Assembly: GCF_005502935.1 (NCBI RefSeq)
Contig: NZ_SCMP01000001.1
Coordinates: 62,001 to 126,000, forward strand
Length of the DNA: 64,000 bases
Direction of reading: 5' to 3'
DNA from: Pseudomonas sp. 2FG
GTDB taxonomy: Bacteria > Pseudomonadota > Gammaproteobacteria > Pseudomonadales > Pseudomonadaceae
Position numbers and translations under genes: made by a program. Numbering within the stretch: position 1 is the first letter of the stretch; each line of letters starts with the position of its first letter. The notes below the pieces were generated by a model. That model ran no database searches. It was not told the DNA's origin and was given only the letters and a program-made list of their open reading frames with translations. Of the stretch, positions 8,930 through 16,427 are shown one piece after another.

Positions 8930-10162
8930 ATGGCTGACCAAGCTTCGCGCCGCTTTGCGCGCATCGATCGTCTCCCCCCTTACGTGTTCAACATCACCGC
9001 CGAGCTGAAGATGGCCGCCCGTCGCCGTGGCGAGGACATCATCGACTTCAGCATGGGCAACCCCGACGGCGCCACCCCGCCGCACATAGTCGAGAAGCTG
9101 GTGCAGGTCGCCCAGCGCGAGGACACCCACGGCTACTCCACCTCCCGTGGCATCCCACGCCTGCGCCGGGCCATCTCGCGCTGGTACAAGGACCGCTACG
9201 CGGTCGAGATCGACCCGGAAAGCGAAGCCATAGTCACCATCGGCTCCAAGGAAGGCCTGGCGCACCTGATGCTCGCCACCCTCGATCATGGCGACACCGT
9301 GCTGGTGCCCAACCCGAGCTACCCGATCCACATCTACGGCGCGGTGATCGCCGGCGCCCAGGTGCGCTCGGTGCCGCTGGTGCCCGGCCTGGACTTCTTC
9401 GCCGAGCTGGAACGGGCGATCCGCGAGAGCATCCCGAAGCCGAAGATGATGATCCTCGGCTTCCCCTCCAACCCCACCGCGCAGTGCGTGGAGCTGGACT
9501 TCTTCGAGCGCGTGGTGGCCCTGGCCAAGCAGTACGACGTGCTGGTGATCCACGACCTGGCCTACGCCGACATCGTCTACGACGGCTGGAAAGCCCCCTC
9601 GATCATGCAGGTGCCGGGCGCCAAGGACATCGCCGTGGAGTTCTTCACCCTGTCCAAGAGCTACAACATGGCCGGCTGGCGCATCGGTTTCATGGTCGGC
9701 AATCAAGAACTCGTGAGCGCCCTGGCGCGGATCAAGAGCTACCACGACTACGGCACCTTCACCCCGCTGCAGGTGGCCGCCATCGCCGCCCTGGAAGGCG
9801 ATCAGCAATGCGTGCGTGATATCGCCGAGCAGTACAAGCAGCGCCGCGACGCGATGGTCAAAGGCCTGCACGAGGCCGGCTGGATGGTGGAGAACCCGAA
9901 AGCCTCGATGTACATCTGGGCCAAGATTCCCGAACCCTACGCCCAGCTCGGCTCGCTGGAGTTCGCCAAGAAGCTGCTGGCCGAGGCCAAGGTCTGCGTC
10001 TCGCCCGGCATCGGCTTCGGCGATTACGGCGACGACCATGTGCGCTTCGCCCTGATCGAGAACCAGGATCGCATCCGCCAGGCCGTACGGGGCATCAAGG
10101 CGATGTTCCGCGCCGACGGCCTGCTGGAGCCCGGGAAACCGCGCAAGCCCGCCGGCAACTGA
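8930..10162 (+). CDS. alaC: AlaC-type alanine/glutamate aminotransferase (class I PLP enzyme)
   Basis: The 410-residue protein is a fold-type I aminotransferase. The PLP lysine lies in FTLSKSYNMAGWRIGFMVGN, and NPTAQC, DLAYADIVYDG and the C-terminal RFALIENQDRIRQA complete the fold. Length and N-terminus (RRFARIDRLPPYVFNITAELK) match E. coli AlaC (YfdZ), which makes alanine from pyruvate and glutamate. The ATG at 8930 has GAGGAA just upstream. It lies between nasT and the nitrate transporter genes, with a repeat element separating it from nasT, so it probably has its own promoter. A link to assimilated nitrogen is only suggestive. Confidence 0.85.
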   Translation: MADQASRRFARIDRLPPYVFNITAELKMAARRRGEDIIDFSMGNPDGATPPHIVEKLVQVAQREDTHGYSTSRGIPRLRRAISRWYKDRYAVEIDPESEAIVTIGSKEGLAHLMLATLDHGDTVLVPNPSYPIHIYGAVIAGAQVRSVPLVPGLDFFAELERAIRESIPKPKMMILGFPSNPTAQCVELDFFERVVALAKQYDVLVIHDLAYADIVYDGWKAPSIMQVPGAKDIAVEFFTLSKSYNMAGWRIGFMVGNQELVSALARIKSYHDYGTFTPLQVAAIAALEGDQQCVRDIAEQYKQRRDAMVKGLHEAGWMVENPKASMYIWAKIPEPYAQLGSLEFAKKLLAEAKVCVSPGIGFGDYGDDHVRFALIENQDRIRQAVRGIKAMFRADGLLEPGKPRKPAGN

Positions 10163-10433
10163 GCCTGCGCGCCCTTCTCGGCAATCGAGCAGGGCGCGTC
10201 CGCCTGCACCAATCCCGCGCCCCAACCCCAAGCAGCGGCGTTCGGTGCACGCCAATGGGCCGCCCTGAGGCCCGGACTTATACCGGCCCGCAGGCGCTCA
10301 CGAGGTTTTTCCAACCCTGGCCACGACCCTGCAAGCGCCTTCCAAGTCATTGATTTAAAAGCAAACTTTTCAGGCTATCGAGGCAGCCGCGGGCTAGCCG
10401 GCAACCCGTATCCGGGTGGCTCAACGCAAAACC
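10163..10433. other. gap with possible NtrC half-sites, no gene
   Basis: A GC-rich hairpin (GCGCCCT...AGGGCGC) follows alaC without a T tract. TGCACCA at 10205-10211 and GGTGCA at 10244-10249 resemble NtrC half-sites and would lie upstream of the sigma-54 promoter at 10434. No coding region is supported. Confidence 0.35.
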
Positions 10434-10449
10434 TGGCAAGCCCCTTGCA
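10434..10449 (+). promoter_or_regulatory. sigma-54 (RpoN) promoter of nrtABC
   Basis: TGGCAAGCCCCTTGCA has the -24 TGGCA and -12 TTGCA elements with ten bases between GG and GC. Predicted transcription start is about 10460, just ahead of the leader hairpins. Confidence 0.8.
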
Positions 10450-10474
10450 ATTACCCCCTCAGCACCCGTCTTCA

Positions 10475-10566
10475 GATCGCCAACGGCGGTGATCAGGACG
10501 AATAGACAAAGACGTCAAAGGCACCCTGCCCCTTCCGGGCGGAGCTGTCTGCGACGTCTTTTTTCG
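10475..10566 (+). promoter_or_regulatory. ANTAR-type two-hairpin leader and attenuator of nrtA
   Basis: P1 is a 7-bp stem GATCGCC/GGTGATC around loop AACGGC (10482-10487). P2 is GAC/GTC around loop AAAGAC (10508-10513). Both loops have A1 and G4. The terminator arm AAGACGTC (10509-10516) overlaps P2 and pairs with GACGTCTT (10553-10560), followed by a T run to 10564. NasT binding would hold P2 and let RNA polymerase read into nrtA. Confidence 0.78.
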
Positions 10567-10589
10567 TTTCTGACACATGAGGGATCACC

Positions 10590-11978
10590 ATGAGTACCAC
10601 TCGCAATCGCCGTAACCTGATTAAAAAAGCCCTGACTGGCCTGAGCTGCGCCGCCGTCTTGCTGCTCTCGCCGCTGAGCACGCAGATCGCCCTGGCTGCC
10701 AACCCGGAGAAGGAAGAGTTGAAGCTCGGCTTTATCAAGCTGACCGACATGGCGCCGCTGGCCATTGCCTATGAAAAAGGCTTCTTCGAAGACGAAGGCC
10801 TGTTCGTTACCCTGGAAGCCCAGGCCAACTGGAAGGTGCTGCTGGACCGGGTGATCACCGGCGAGCTGGACGGCGCCCATATGCTCGCCGGTCAACCGCT
10901 GGGAGCGACCATCGGCTTCGGCACCAAGGCCGAGGTGGTCACCGCCTTCTCCATGGACCTCAACGGCAACGGCATCACCCTGTCCAACGCGGTCTGGGAG
11001 GAAATGAAGAAGCACGTGCCGATGGAGAACGGCAAGCCGGTGCACCCGATCAAGGCCGATGCGCTCAAGCCGGTGATCGACCAGTACAAGGCCAAGGGCA
11101 AGCCCTTCAACCTCGGCATGGTCTTCCCGGTTTCCACCCACAACTATGAGCTGCGCTACTGGCTGGCCGCCGGCGGTATCAACCCGGGCTACTACGCGCC
11201 GGCCAAGGGCGACATCACCGGCACCCTCAACGCCGACGCCCTGCTCTCTGTGACCCCGCCGCCGCAGATGCCGGCCACCCTCGAGGCCGGCACCATCAAC
11301 GGCTATAGCGTGGGCGAACCCTGGAACCAGGCCGCCGTGTTCAAGGGCATCGGCGTACCGGTGATCACCGATTACGAAATCTGGAAAAACAACCCGGAAA
11401 AGGTCTTCGGTGTCTCCAAGACCTGGGCCGACGCCAACCCGGAAACCCACAAGCGTCTGATCAAGGCGCTGATCCGCGCCGGCATGTGGCTGGATGCGAA
11501 CAACAACGCCAACCGCCAGGAAGCCGTGGAGATCCTCTCGCGCCCCGAGTACGTCGGTGCCGACGCCAAGGTGATCGCCAACTCGATGACCGGCACCTTC
11601 GAGTACGAGAAGGGTGACAAGCGTGAAGTCCCCGACTTCAACGTGTTCTTCCGCCACAACGCCACCTACCCCTACTACTCCGACGCCATCTGGTACCTGA
11701 CCCAAATGCGCCGCTGGGGCCAGGTCGGCGAAGCCAAGCCGGACAGCTGGTACTTCGACGTGGCCAAGCAGGTCTACCTGCCAGACGTCTACAAGACCGC
11801 CGCCGCCGAGCTGGTCAAGGAGGGCAAGGCCAAGGCCGAGGATTTCCCGCCGGCCAGCGAAGAAGGCTTCCGCGCGCCGAGCAACGAGTTCATCGATGGC
11901 CTCACCTATGACGGGCGCAAACCGAACGCGTACATCAACCAGTTCAAGATTGGTCTGAAACCCGACTCCGTTCTGTAA
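10590..11978 (+). CDS. nrtA: nitrate ABC transporter substrate-binding protein (NrtA/CmpA family)
   Basis: The 462-residue protein has an export signal with a twin-arginine-like motif ([11 protein letters not shown], residues 5-15), a hydrophobic stretch and ALAANP at about residues 33-38. The mature part is NrtA-like ([27 protein letters not shown]) and parallels the cytoplasmic NasS. It should bind nitrate (or nitrite/cyanate-type anions) in the periplasm and feed NrtB/NrtC. nrtB follows after 59 bases. Expression is predicted to need RpoN and NasT. The ATG has GAGGGATC a few bases upstream. Confidence 0.88.
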   Translation: MSTTRNRRNLIKKALTGLSCAAVLLLSPLSTQIALAANPEKEELKLGFIKLTDMAPLAIAYEKGFFEDEGLFVTLEAQANWKVLLDRVITGELDGAHMLAGQPLGATIGFGTKAEVVTAFSMDLNGNGITLSNAVWEEMKKHVPMENGKPVHPIKADALKPVIDQYKAKGKPFNLGMVFPVSTHNYELRYWLAAGGINPGYYAPAKGDITGTLNADALLSVTPPPQMPATLEAGTINGYSVGEPWNQAAVFKGIGVPVITDYEIWKNNPEKVFGVSKTWADANPETHKRLIKALIRAGMWLDANNNANRQEAVEILSRPEYVGADAKVIANSMTGTFEYEKGDKREVPDFNVFFRHNATYPYYSDAIWYLTQMRRWGQVGEAKPDSWYFDVAKQVYLPDVYKTAAAELVKEGKAKAEDFPPASEEGFRAPSNEFIDGLTYDGRKPNAYINQFKIGLKPDSVL

Positions 11979-12037
11979 CGCATCAACTGCCCAGGGAGCC
12001 GGACACGCCGGCTCCCCTCTGCTCCGAGGACAAGACG

Positions 12038-13027
12038 ATGAGCAACCCCGCCGTCGCCCAGCCCATCCAAGACACCCTGAAATCCGCCCGCAGTGCTGCC
12101 ATCAAGCGTTGGTTGCCCAGCGTGCTGATGCCCGTGATCGGCATCCTCGCCTTTCTGCTGTTCTGGCAGATGATTGCCGGCAGCATCGACACCAGCCTCG
12201 GTAAATTCCCCGGCCCGACCCAGGTAGCCAGCCAGTTCGGCACCCTGGTGGATGAGCACCTGGGCGAACAGAGAAAAGCCGATGCCTTCTTCGAACGTCA
12301 AGAACTACGCAACGCCGAGAAATTGGCCCAGGATCCCGAAGCCAAGGTCAGCATCCGCCCCTACACCGGCAAGCCGACCTTCTTCAAACAGATCTTCACC
12401 AGCCTCTACACCGTGCTGACCGGCTTCCTCATCGCCTCGTTGGTCGCCATCCCGCTGGGCATCGTCTGCGGCCTGAGCAAGCCGATCTACAGCGCAGTCA
12501 ACCCGCTGATTCAGATATTCAAGCCGGTTTCGCCGCTGGCCTGGCTGCCACTGGTGACTATGGTGGTCAGCGCCGTCTACACCAGCAGCGACCCGCTGCT
12601 GGCCAAATCCTTCATCACCTCGGCGGTTACCGTGGCGCTGTGCTGCCTGTGGCCGACCGTGATCAACACCACCGTGGGGGTGGCCAATCTCGACAAGGAT
12701 CTGCAAAACGTCAGCCGCGTGCTCAGCCTGTCGCCACTCAGCCATGTACGCCGCATCGTCCTGCCGGCCGCTATCCCGATGATCTTCACCGGCCTGCGCC
12801 TGTCGCTGGCCACCGGCTGGATGGTGCTGATCGCCGCCGAGATGCTGGCGCAGAACCCGGGCCTGGGGAAATTCATCTGGGACGAGTTCCAGAACGGCAG
12901 CTCCAACTCGCTGGGGCGGATCATGGTCGCCGTGATTGTCATCGGCCTGATCGGCTTCGTCCTCGACCGTCTGATGCTCATGCTCCAGCGCCACGTCAGC
13001 TGGGACAAGAACGCAGACCTGCGCTAA
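12038..13027 (+). CDS. nrtB: nitrate ABC transporter permease
   Basis: The 329-residue protein is a BPD-type ABC permease. One hydrophobic segment lies near residues 28-50, then a hydrophilic insertion of about 60 residues, then five membrane segments including LYTVLTGFLIASLVAIPLGIV. The EAA-like coupling loop lies around DLQNVSRVLSLSPLSHVRRIVLPAAIP, and AAEMLAQNPGLGKFIWDEF is typical of the NrtB/TauC family. It lies between the binding protein and ATPase genes, all on the same strand with short gaps, so they form one operon. Confidence 0.9.
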   Translation: MSNPAVAQPIQDTLKSARSAAIKRWLPSVLMPVIGILAFLLFWQMIAGSIDTSLGKFPGPTQVASQFGTLVDEHLGEQRKADAFFERQELRNAEKLAQDPEAKVSIRPYTGKPTFFKQIFTSLYTVLTGFLIASLVAIPLGIVCGLSKPIYSAVNPLIQIFKPVSPLAWLPLVTMVVSAVYTSSDPLLAKSFITSAVTVALCCLWPTVINTTVGVANLDKDLQNVSRVLSLSPLSHVRRIVLPAAIPMIFTGLRLSLATGWMVLIAAEMLAQNPGLGKFIWDEFQNGSSNSLGRIMVAVIVIGLIGFVLDRLMLMLQRHVSWDKNADLR

Positions 13028-13051
13028 GCGACCATTATTCAGGAGTCCGTC

Positions 13052-13846
13052 ATGAACAATGCACACCTTGAACTGACCGGCGTCGGCATCAGCTTTCCCT
13101 CCGACAAGGGACTGTACTGCGCCCTGCAGAACGTCAATCTGAAAATCGCCAAGGGCGAATTCGTCTCGCTGATCGGCCATTCCGGCTGCGGCAAGTCGAC
13201 CGTGCTGAATATAGTCGCCGGTCTCTACCAGGCCAGCACCGGCGGGGTGATACTCGACGGCCGCGAGGTCAACTCACCCGGCCCGGAGCGCGCCGTAGTG
13301 TTCCAGAACCACAGCCTGCTGCCCTGGCTGAGCTGCTACCAGAACATCGAACTGGCCGTGCGCCAGGTCTTCCAGGGCAAGAAGTCGAAGGCGCAAATGC
13401 GCGAGTGGATCGAGCACAACCTCAACCTGGTGCACATGAGCCATGCCCGCGACAAGCGTCCCAGCGAAATTTCCGGCGGCATGAAGCAGCGCATTGGTAT
13501 CGCCCGTGCGCTGGCCATGCGCCCCAAGGTGCTGCTGATGGACGAACCCTTCGGCGCCCTGGATGCCCTGACCCGCGCGCACCTGCAGGACTCGCTGATG
13601 GAGATCCACGCCGAGCTGCGCAACACGGTGATCATGATCACCCACGACGTCGACGAAGCCGTGCTGCTGTCCGACCGCATCGTGATGATGAGCAACGGCC
13701 CGGCGGCCACCATCGGCGACATCCTCGAGGTCGAGCTACCACGCCCGCGCGACCGCATGGCACTGGCCCACGACGGGCGCTACCACGAATACCGCGCCGC
13801 GGTGCTGGAGTTCCTCTACCAGCGCCAGCAGCGGCCGGCGGCATAA
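13052..13846 (+). CDS. nrtC: nitrate ABC transporter ATP-binding protein
   Basis: The 264-residue ATPase has Walker A GHSGCGKST (about residues 42-50), Q-loop VVFQNHSLLPWL, signature SEISGGMKQRIGIARAL, Walker B VLLMDEPFGALD and switch ITHDVDEA. It is the length of NrtD-type subunits and lacks the C-terminal NrtA-like regulatory domain of cyanobacterial NrtC, so nitrate inhibition through that domain is not expected. It starts 24 bases after nrtB with AGGAG upstream. The symbol follows common Pseudomonas usage; nrtD would also fit. Confidence 0.9.
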   Translation: MNNAHLELTGVGISFPSDKGLYCALQNVNLKIAKGEFVSLIGHSGCGKSTVLNIVAGLYQASTGGVILDGREVNSPGPERAVVFQNHSLLPWLSCYQNIELAVRQVFQGKKSKAQMREWIEHNLNLVHMSHARDKRPSEISGGMKQRIGIARALAMRPKVLLMDEPFGALDALTRAHLQDSLMEIHAELRNTVIMITHDVDEAVLLSDRIVMMSNGPAATIGDILEVELPRPRDRMALAHDGRYHEYRAAVLEFLYQRQQRPAA

Positions 13847-13955
13847 AGGGCGCAGCCACGGTTTTGAGCCCAGGGTCAGGGGCGAGCGCTGCGCTCTGAT
13901 CCAGGGCCCATAACTGAAAAGCCATTAGCGCCTCGCACGGCCGAGCCTGCAGCAG

Positions 13956-13985
13956 CCTAGGCTGCGGCGGCCTAGGCTGCGGCGG
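13956..13985. repeat. 15-bp tandem duplication
   Basis: CCTAGGCTGCGGCGG occurs twice in direct succession (13956-13970, 13971-13985) in the 221-base gap between nrtC and the thioesterase gene. No function is evident. Confidence 0.8.
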
Positions 13986-14067
13986 CATTCAGGGCATGGA
14001 TAGTCCGTAGAGCGCAAAGCAAAGGCGCGTAAAATCGCGCCTTCGTCCCTCGCCCCCGGTAGTTGCC

Positions 14068-14511
14068 ATGGCCCGCCTGACCCTCGACTTTCCCGAAGAC
14101 CAGTACTGCTACTCCACCCACCTGACCGTACGAGTGACCGATATCAATGCCGCCAACCATCTGGCCAACGACTCGATGATCTCGATGATTTCCGAGGCGC
14201 GGGCGCGCTTTCTGTTCGAGTTCGGCATTGCCGAAACCGAGGCCAACGGCACCGGCATCATAGTCACCGACCTCGCCACCACCTACAAAGCCGAGGCCCA
14301 TGCGCGCGACCAGCTGCTGTTCGAAGTCGGCGTGATGGACTTCAACAAGTATGGCGGCGACATCATCTTCCGCATCAGTCGCCCCGCCGATGGCACGCAG
14401 GTGGCCATGGCCAAGTCCGGCTTCGTGTTCTTCAACTACCAGCAGTCGAAGGTGGTGCCGATGCCAGAGGCGCTGCGCAGCAGCTTCCCGCAGGTCAACT
14501 GGCTCGACTGA
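14068..14511 (+). CDS. hot-dog fold thioesterase-like protein
   Basis: The 147-residue protein resembles 4-hydroxybenzoyl-CoA thioesterase-like hot-dog proteins. It has a D-x-N-x-x-x-H-x-x-N pattern (TDINAANHLANDSM, about residues 28-41) followed by the long helix MISEARARFLFEFG, then beta strands (GIIVTDLATTYKAEAHARDQLLFEVGV). Family members hydrolyse acyl-CoA thioesters; the substrate is unknown. It sits 221 bases after nrtC and just before the nasA promoter, and nothing in it points to nitrate metabolism. Confidence 0.75.
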   Translation: MARLTLDFPEDQYCYSTHLTVRVTDINAANHLANDSMISMISEARARFLFEFGIAETEANGTGIIVTDLATTYKAEAHARDQLLFEVGVMDFNKYGGDIIFRISRPADGTQVAMAKSGFVFFNYQQSKVVPMPEALRSSFPQVNWLD

Positions 14512-14558
14512 GCCTTGCGCACCACAAGCAGGCGCCCTGCCGCCAACGCGCCCCGTTA

Positions 14559-14565
14559 TGCACCA
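14559..14565 (+). promoter_or_regulatory. possible NtrC half-site upstream of nasA
   Basis: TGCACCA, the left half of the NtrC consensus TGCACCA-N5-TGGTGCA, lies about 55 bases upstream of the sigma-54 promoter. The right half is poor, so this is weak. Confidence 0.3.
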
Positions 14566-14617
14566 CAGAATGCCCGGCAACCCCGACAAAGCAGCGCCAA
14601 ACCGGCACCGAGCGACT

Positions 14618-14633
14618 TGGCCCGACGCTTGCA
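14618..14633 (+). promoter_or_regulatory. sigma-54 (RpoN) promoter of nasA
   Basis: TGGCCCGACGCTTGCA has GG and GC ten bases apart and a perfect TTGCA at -12. It is followed 15 bases later by the first leader hairpin. Confidence 0.78.
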
Positions 14634-14647
14634 TTCAAGTAAGCACC

Positions 14648-14728
14648 GGTAACCAAAGGCGGTTACCTACTCACGACAAAGGCGTCGCCTCTTCCTGCTC
14701 CGGCAGTGTTGAGGCGCCGCCTTTTTTC
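14648..14728 (+). promoter_or_regulatory. ANTAR-type two-hairpin leader and attenuator of nasA
   Basis: P1 is a perfect 7-bp stem GGTAACC/GGTTACC with loop AAAGGC (14655-14660). P2 is CGAC/GTCG with the same loop AAAGGC (14678-14683). Both loops have A1 and G4. The terminator 5' arm AAGGCGTCGCCTC (14679-14691) overlaps P2 and pairs, with one mismatch, with GAGGCGCCGCCTT (14711-14723), followed by six Ts. This is the clearest of the four leaders. About 200 further bases separate it from the nasA start. Confidence 0.85.
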
Positions 14729-14924
14729 GTTTCCGCCCCACCGTTCGGGGCGGGTGGGTGAGCCGCGATCCGGGCACCCGCCTTGCACCCTTATTGCTCC
14801 TGACGTGGCGTTTGCCACATGCGCCGGTCACAAGCCAGCGTTTCCCGGTCACTGGTGGCGGCTTGTCCACGACCAGGCTCAAACCCGTGACCGGGTTCTT
14901 TCACAGCCAGTTACGAGGTGTCTG

Positions 14925-16136
14925 ATGAATACAAGTTTCTGGAAAGCTGGCCACGCACCGACGCTGTTCGCCGCCTTTCTCTATTTCGACCTGAGCTTCA
15001 TGATCTGGTACGTCCTCGGTCCGCTCGGCGTGCAGATCGCCACCGACCTCGGTTTGACCACCCAGCAGCGCGCCATGATGGTCGCCACCCCGATCCTCGC
15101 CGGTGCGGTGCTGCGTTTCCTGATGGGCCTGCTGGCCGACCGCACCTCGCCCAAGAGCGCCGGACTGATCGGCCAGGTCATAGTCATCGGCGCCCTGACC
15201 GTGGCCTGGCTGCATGGCGTGCACAGCTATGAACAGGCCCTGCTGCTCGGCCTGTTCCTCGGCTTCGCCGGCGCCTCCTTCGCCGTCGCCCTGCCGCTGG
15301 CCTCACAGTGGTACCCGCCACAGCACCAGGGCAAGGCCATGGGCATCGCCGGCGCCGGCAACTCCGGCACGGTGCTGGCGGCGCTGTTCGCCCCGGTGCT
15401 GGCGGCCAGTTTCGGCTGGAGCAACGTGTTCGGCCTGGCGCTGATTCCGCTGCTGCTGACCCTGATCATCTTCGCCGGCGTCGCCCGCAACGCCCCGGAA
15501 CGTCCGGCGCCCAAGTCCATGGCCGACTATTTAAAGGCTCTGGGTGACCGCGACAGCTGGTGGTTCATGTTCTTCTACAGCGTGACCTTCGGCGGCTTCC
15601 TCGGCCTGGCCAGTACCCTGCCCGGCTACTTCCACGACCAGTACGGCTTCGACCCGGTGAAGGCCGGCTACTACACCGCCGCCTGCGTGTTCGCCGGCAG
15701 CCTGATGCGCCCACTGGGTGGCGCCCTGGCCGACCGTATCGGCGGCATCCGCTCGCTGCTGGTGATGTACACCTGCGCCTCGATCTGCATCGCCGTGGTT
15801 GGCTTCAACCTGCCCAGCTCGCTGGCAGCCCTGGCCCTGTTCGTGCTCGCCATGCTCAGCCTGGGTGCCGGTAACGGCGCGGTGTTCCAGCTGGTGCCGC
15901 AGCGCTTTCGCAAGGAAATCGGCGTGATGACCGGGTTGATCGGCATGGCCGGCGGCATCGGTGGTTTCTGCCTGACCGCCGGGCTCGGCGCGATCAAGCA
16001 GTCCACCGGCTCCTACCAGCTCGGCCTGTGGCTGTTCGCCAGCCTGGGCATCCTCGCCTGGGTCGGCCTGTATGGTGTGAAGCTGCGCTGGCGCACCACC
16101 TGGGGCTCCGCTGCGGTCACCGCCGCACGGGTCTGA
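14925..16136 (+). CDS. nasA: MFS nitrate/nitrite transporter NasA (NarK family)
   Basis: The 403-residue protein is a 12-segment major facilitator of the nitrate/nitrite porter family. The nitrate signature is visible as GFAGASFAVALPLASQWYPPQHQGKAMGIAGAGNSGT (about residues 105-140) and again in the second half around GNGAVFQLVPQRF and GMAGGIGGF. The ATG at 14925 has GAGGTG upstream and gives the usual N-terminus MNTSFWKAGHAPTLFAAFLYF. It offers a second, proton-coupled route for nitrate beside NrtABC and has its own RpoN/NasT-controlled leader. Confidence 0.92.
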   Translation: MNTSFWKAGHAPTLFAAFLYFDLSFMIWYVLGPLGVQIATDLGLTTQQRAMMVATPILAGAVLRFLMGLLADRTSPKSAGLIGQVIVIGALTVAWLHGVHSYEQALLLGLFLGFAGASFAVALPLASQWYPPQHQGKAMGIAGAGNSGTVLAALFAPVLAASFGWSNVFGLALIPLLLTLIIFAGVARNAPERPAPKSMADYLKALGDRDSWWFMFFYSVTFGGFLGLASTLPGYFHDQYGFDPVKAGYYTAACVFAGSLMRPLGGALADRIGGIRSLLVMYTCASICIAVVGFNLPSSLAALALFVLAMLSLGAGNGAVFQLVPQRFRKEIGVMTGLIGMAGGIGGFCLTAGLGAIKQSTGSYQLGLWLFASLGILAWVGLYGVKLRWRTTWGSAAVTAARV

Positions 16137-16141
16137 CCTGC

Positions 16142-16211
16142 TTTGGAGCACATTTATTCGCGAAAGCAGGCAACTCCGAGTCGCTTTCAATCGCGAATAA
16201 ATTCGCTCCCA
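16142..16211. repeat. REP-like GGAGCGAATTTATTCGCGA repeat (inverted copy)
   Basis: Arms TTGGAGCACATTTATTCGCGA and TCGCGAATAAATTCGCTCCCA form an imperfect inverted repeat just after nasA. Read on the minus strand it aligns with the element at 58852-58920, including an internal AGCGACTCGG, so both belong to one family. Confidence 0.75.
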
Positions 16212-16237
16212 CGCCAAGAGGCAACACGAGTCACTAC

Positions 16238-16363
16238 AGGTCGGTTGCGACAAAGGCGGGGCCAGCTCAGCCTCCTCGCACTGGTCAGGAAAGGCGGGAT
16301 AGCGCCGGTAACGACGCCATCCCAGGGAAGCCGCGCCGTCTTCGCCTTTGTCTCAACCGACTT
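16238..16363. mobile_element. inverted-repeat element, possible MITE
   Basis: 21-base ends, AGGTCGGTTGCGACAAAGGC(G) at 16238-16258 and CGCCTTTGTCTCAACCGACT(T) at 16343-16363, are complementary with two mismatches and enclose 84 GC-rich non-coding bases. It occupies most of the gap upstream of the kinase gene. It could be a degenerate miniature element or a structured leader of the kinase mRNA. Confidence 0.45.
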
Positions 16364-16427
16364 GAGCAATACTTCCCAGGGCGATTGCGATCGCCCTCTT
16401 GCACGTCCGCCCACACGAGAACACCAG

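Noticed and set aside
16249..16270. Possible fifth ANTAR hairpin (GACAAAGGCG) before the kinase gene
   Set aside because: The loop is followed by GGGG rather than GTC, so no hairpin closes, and no terminator or sigma-54 element is present.
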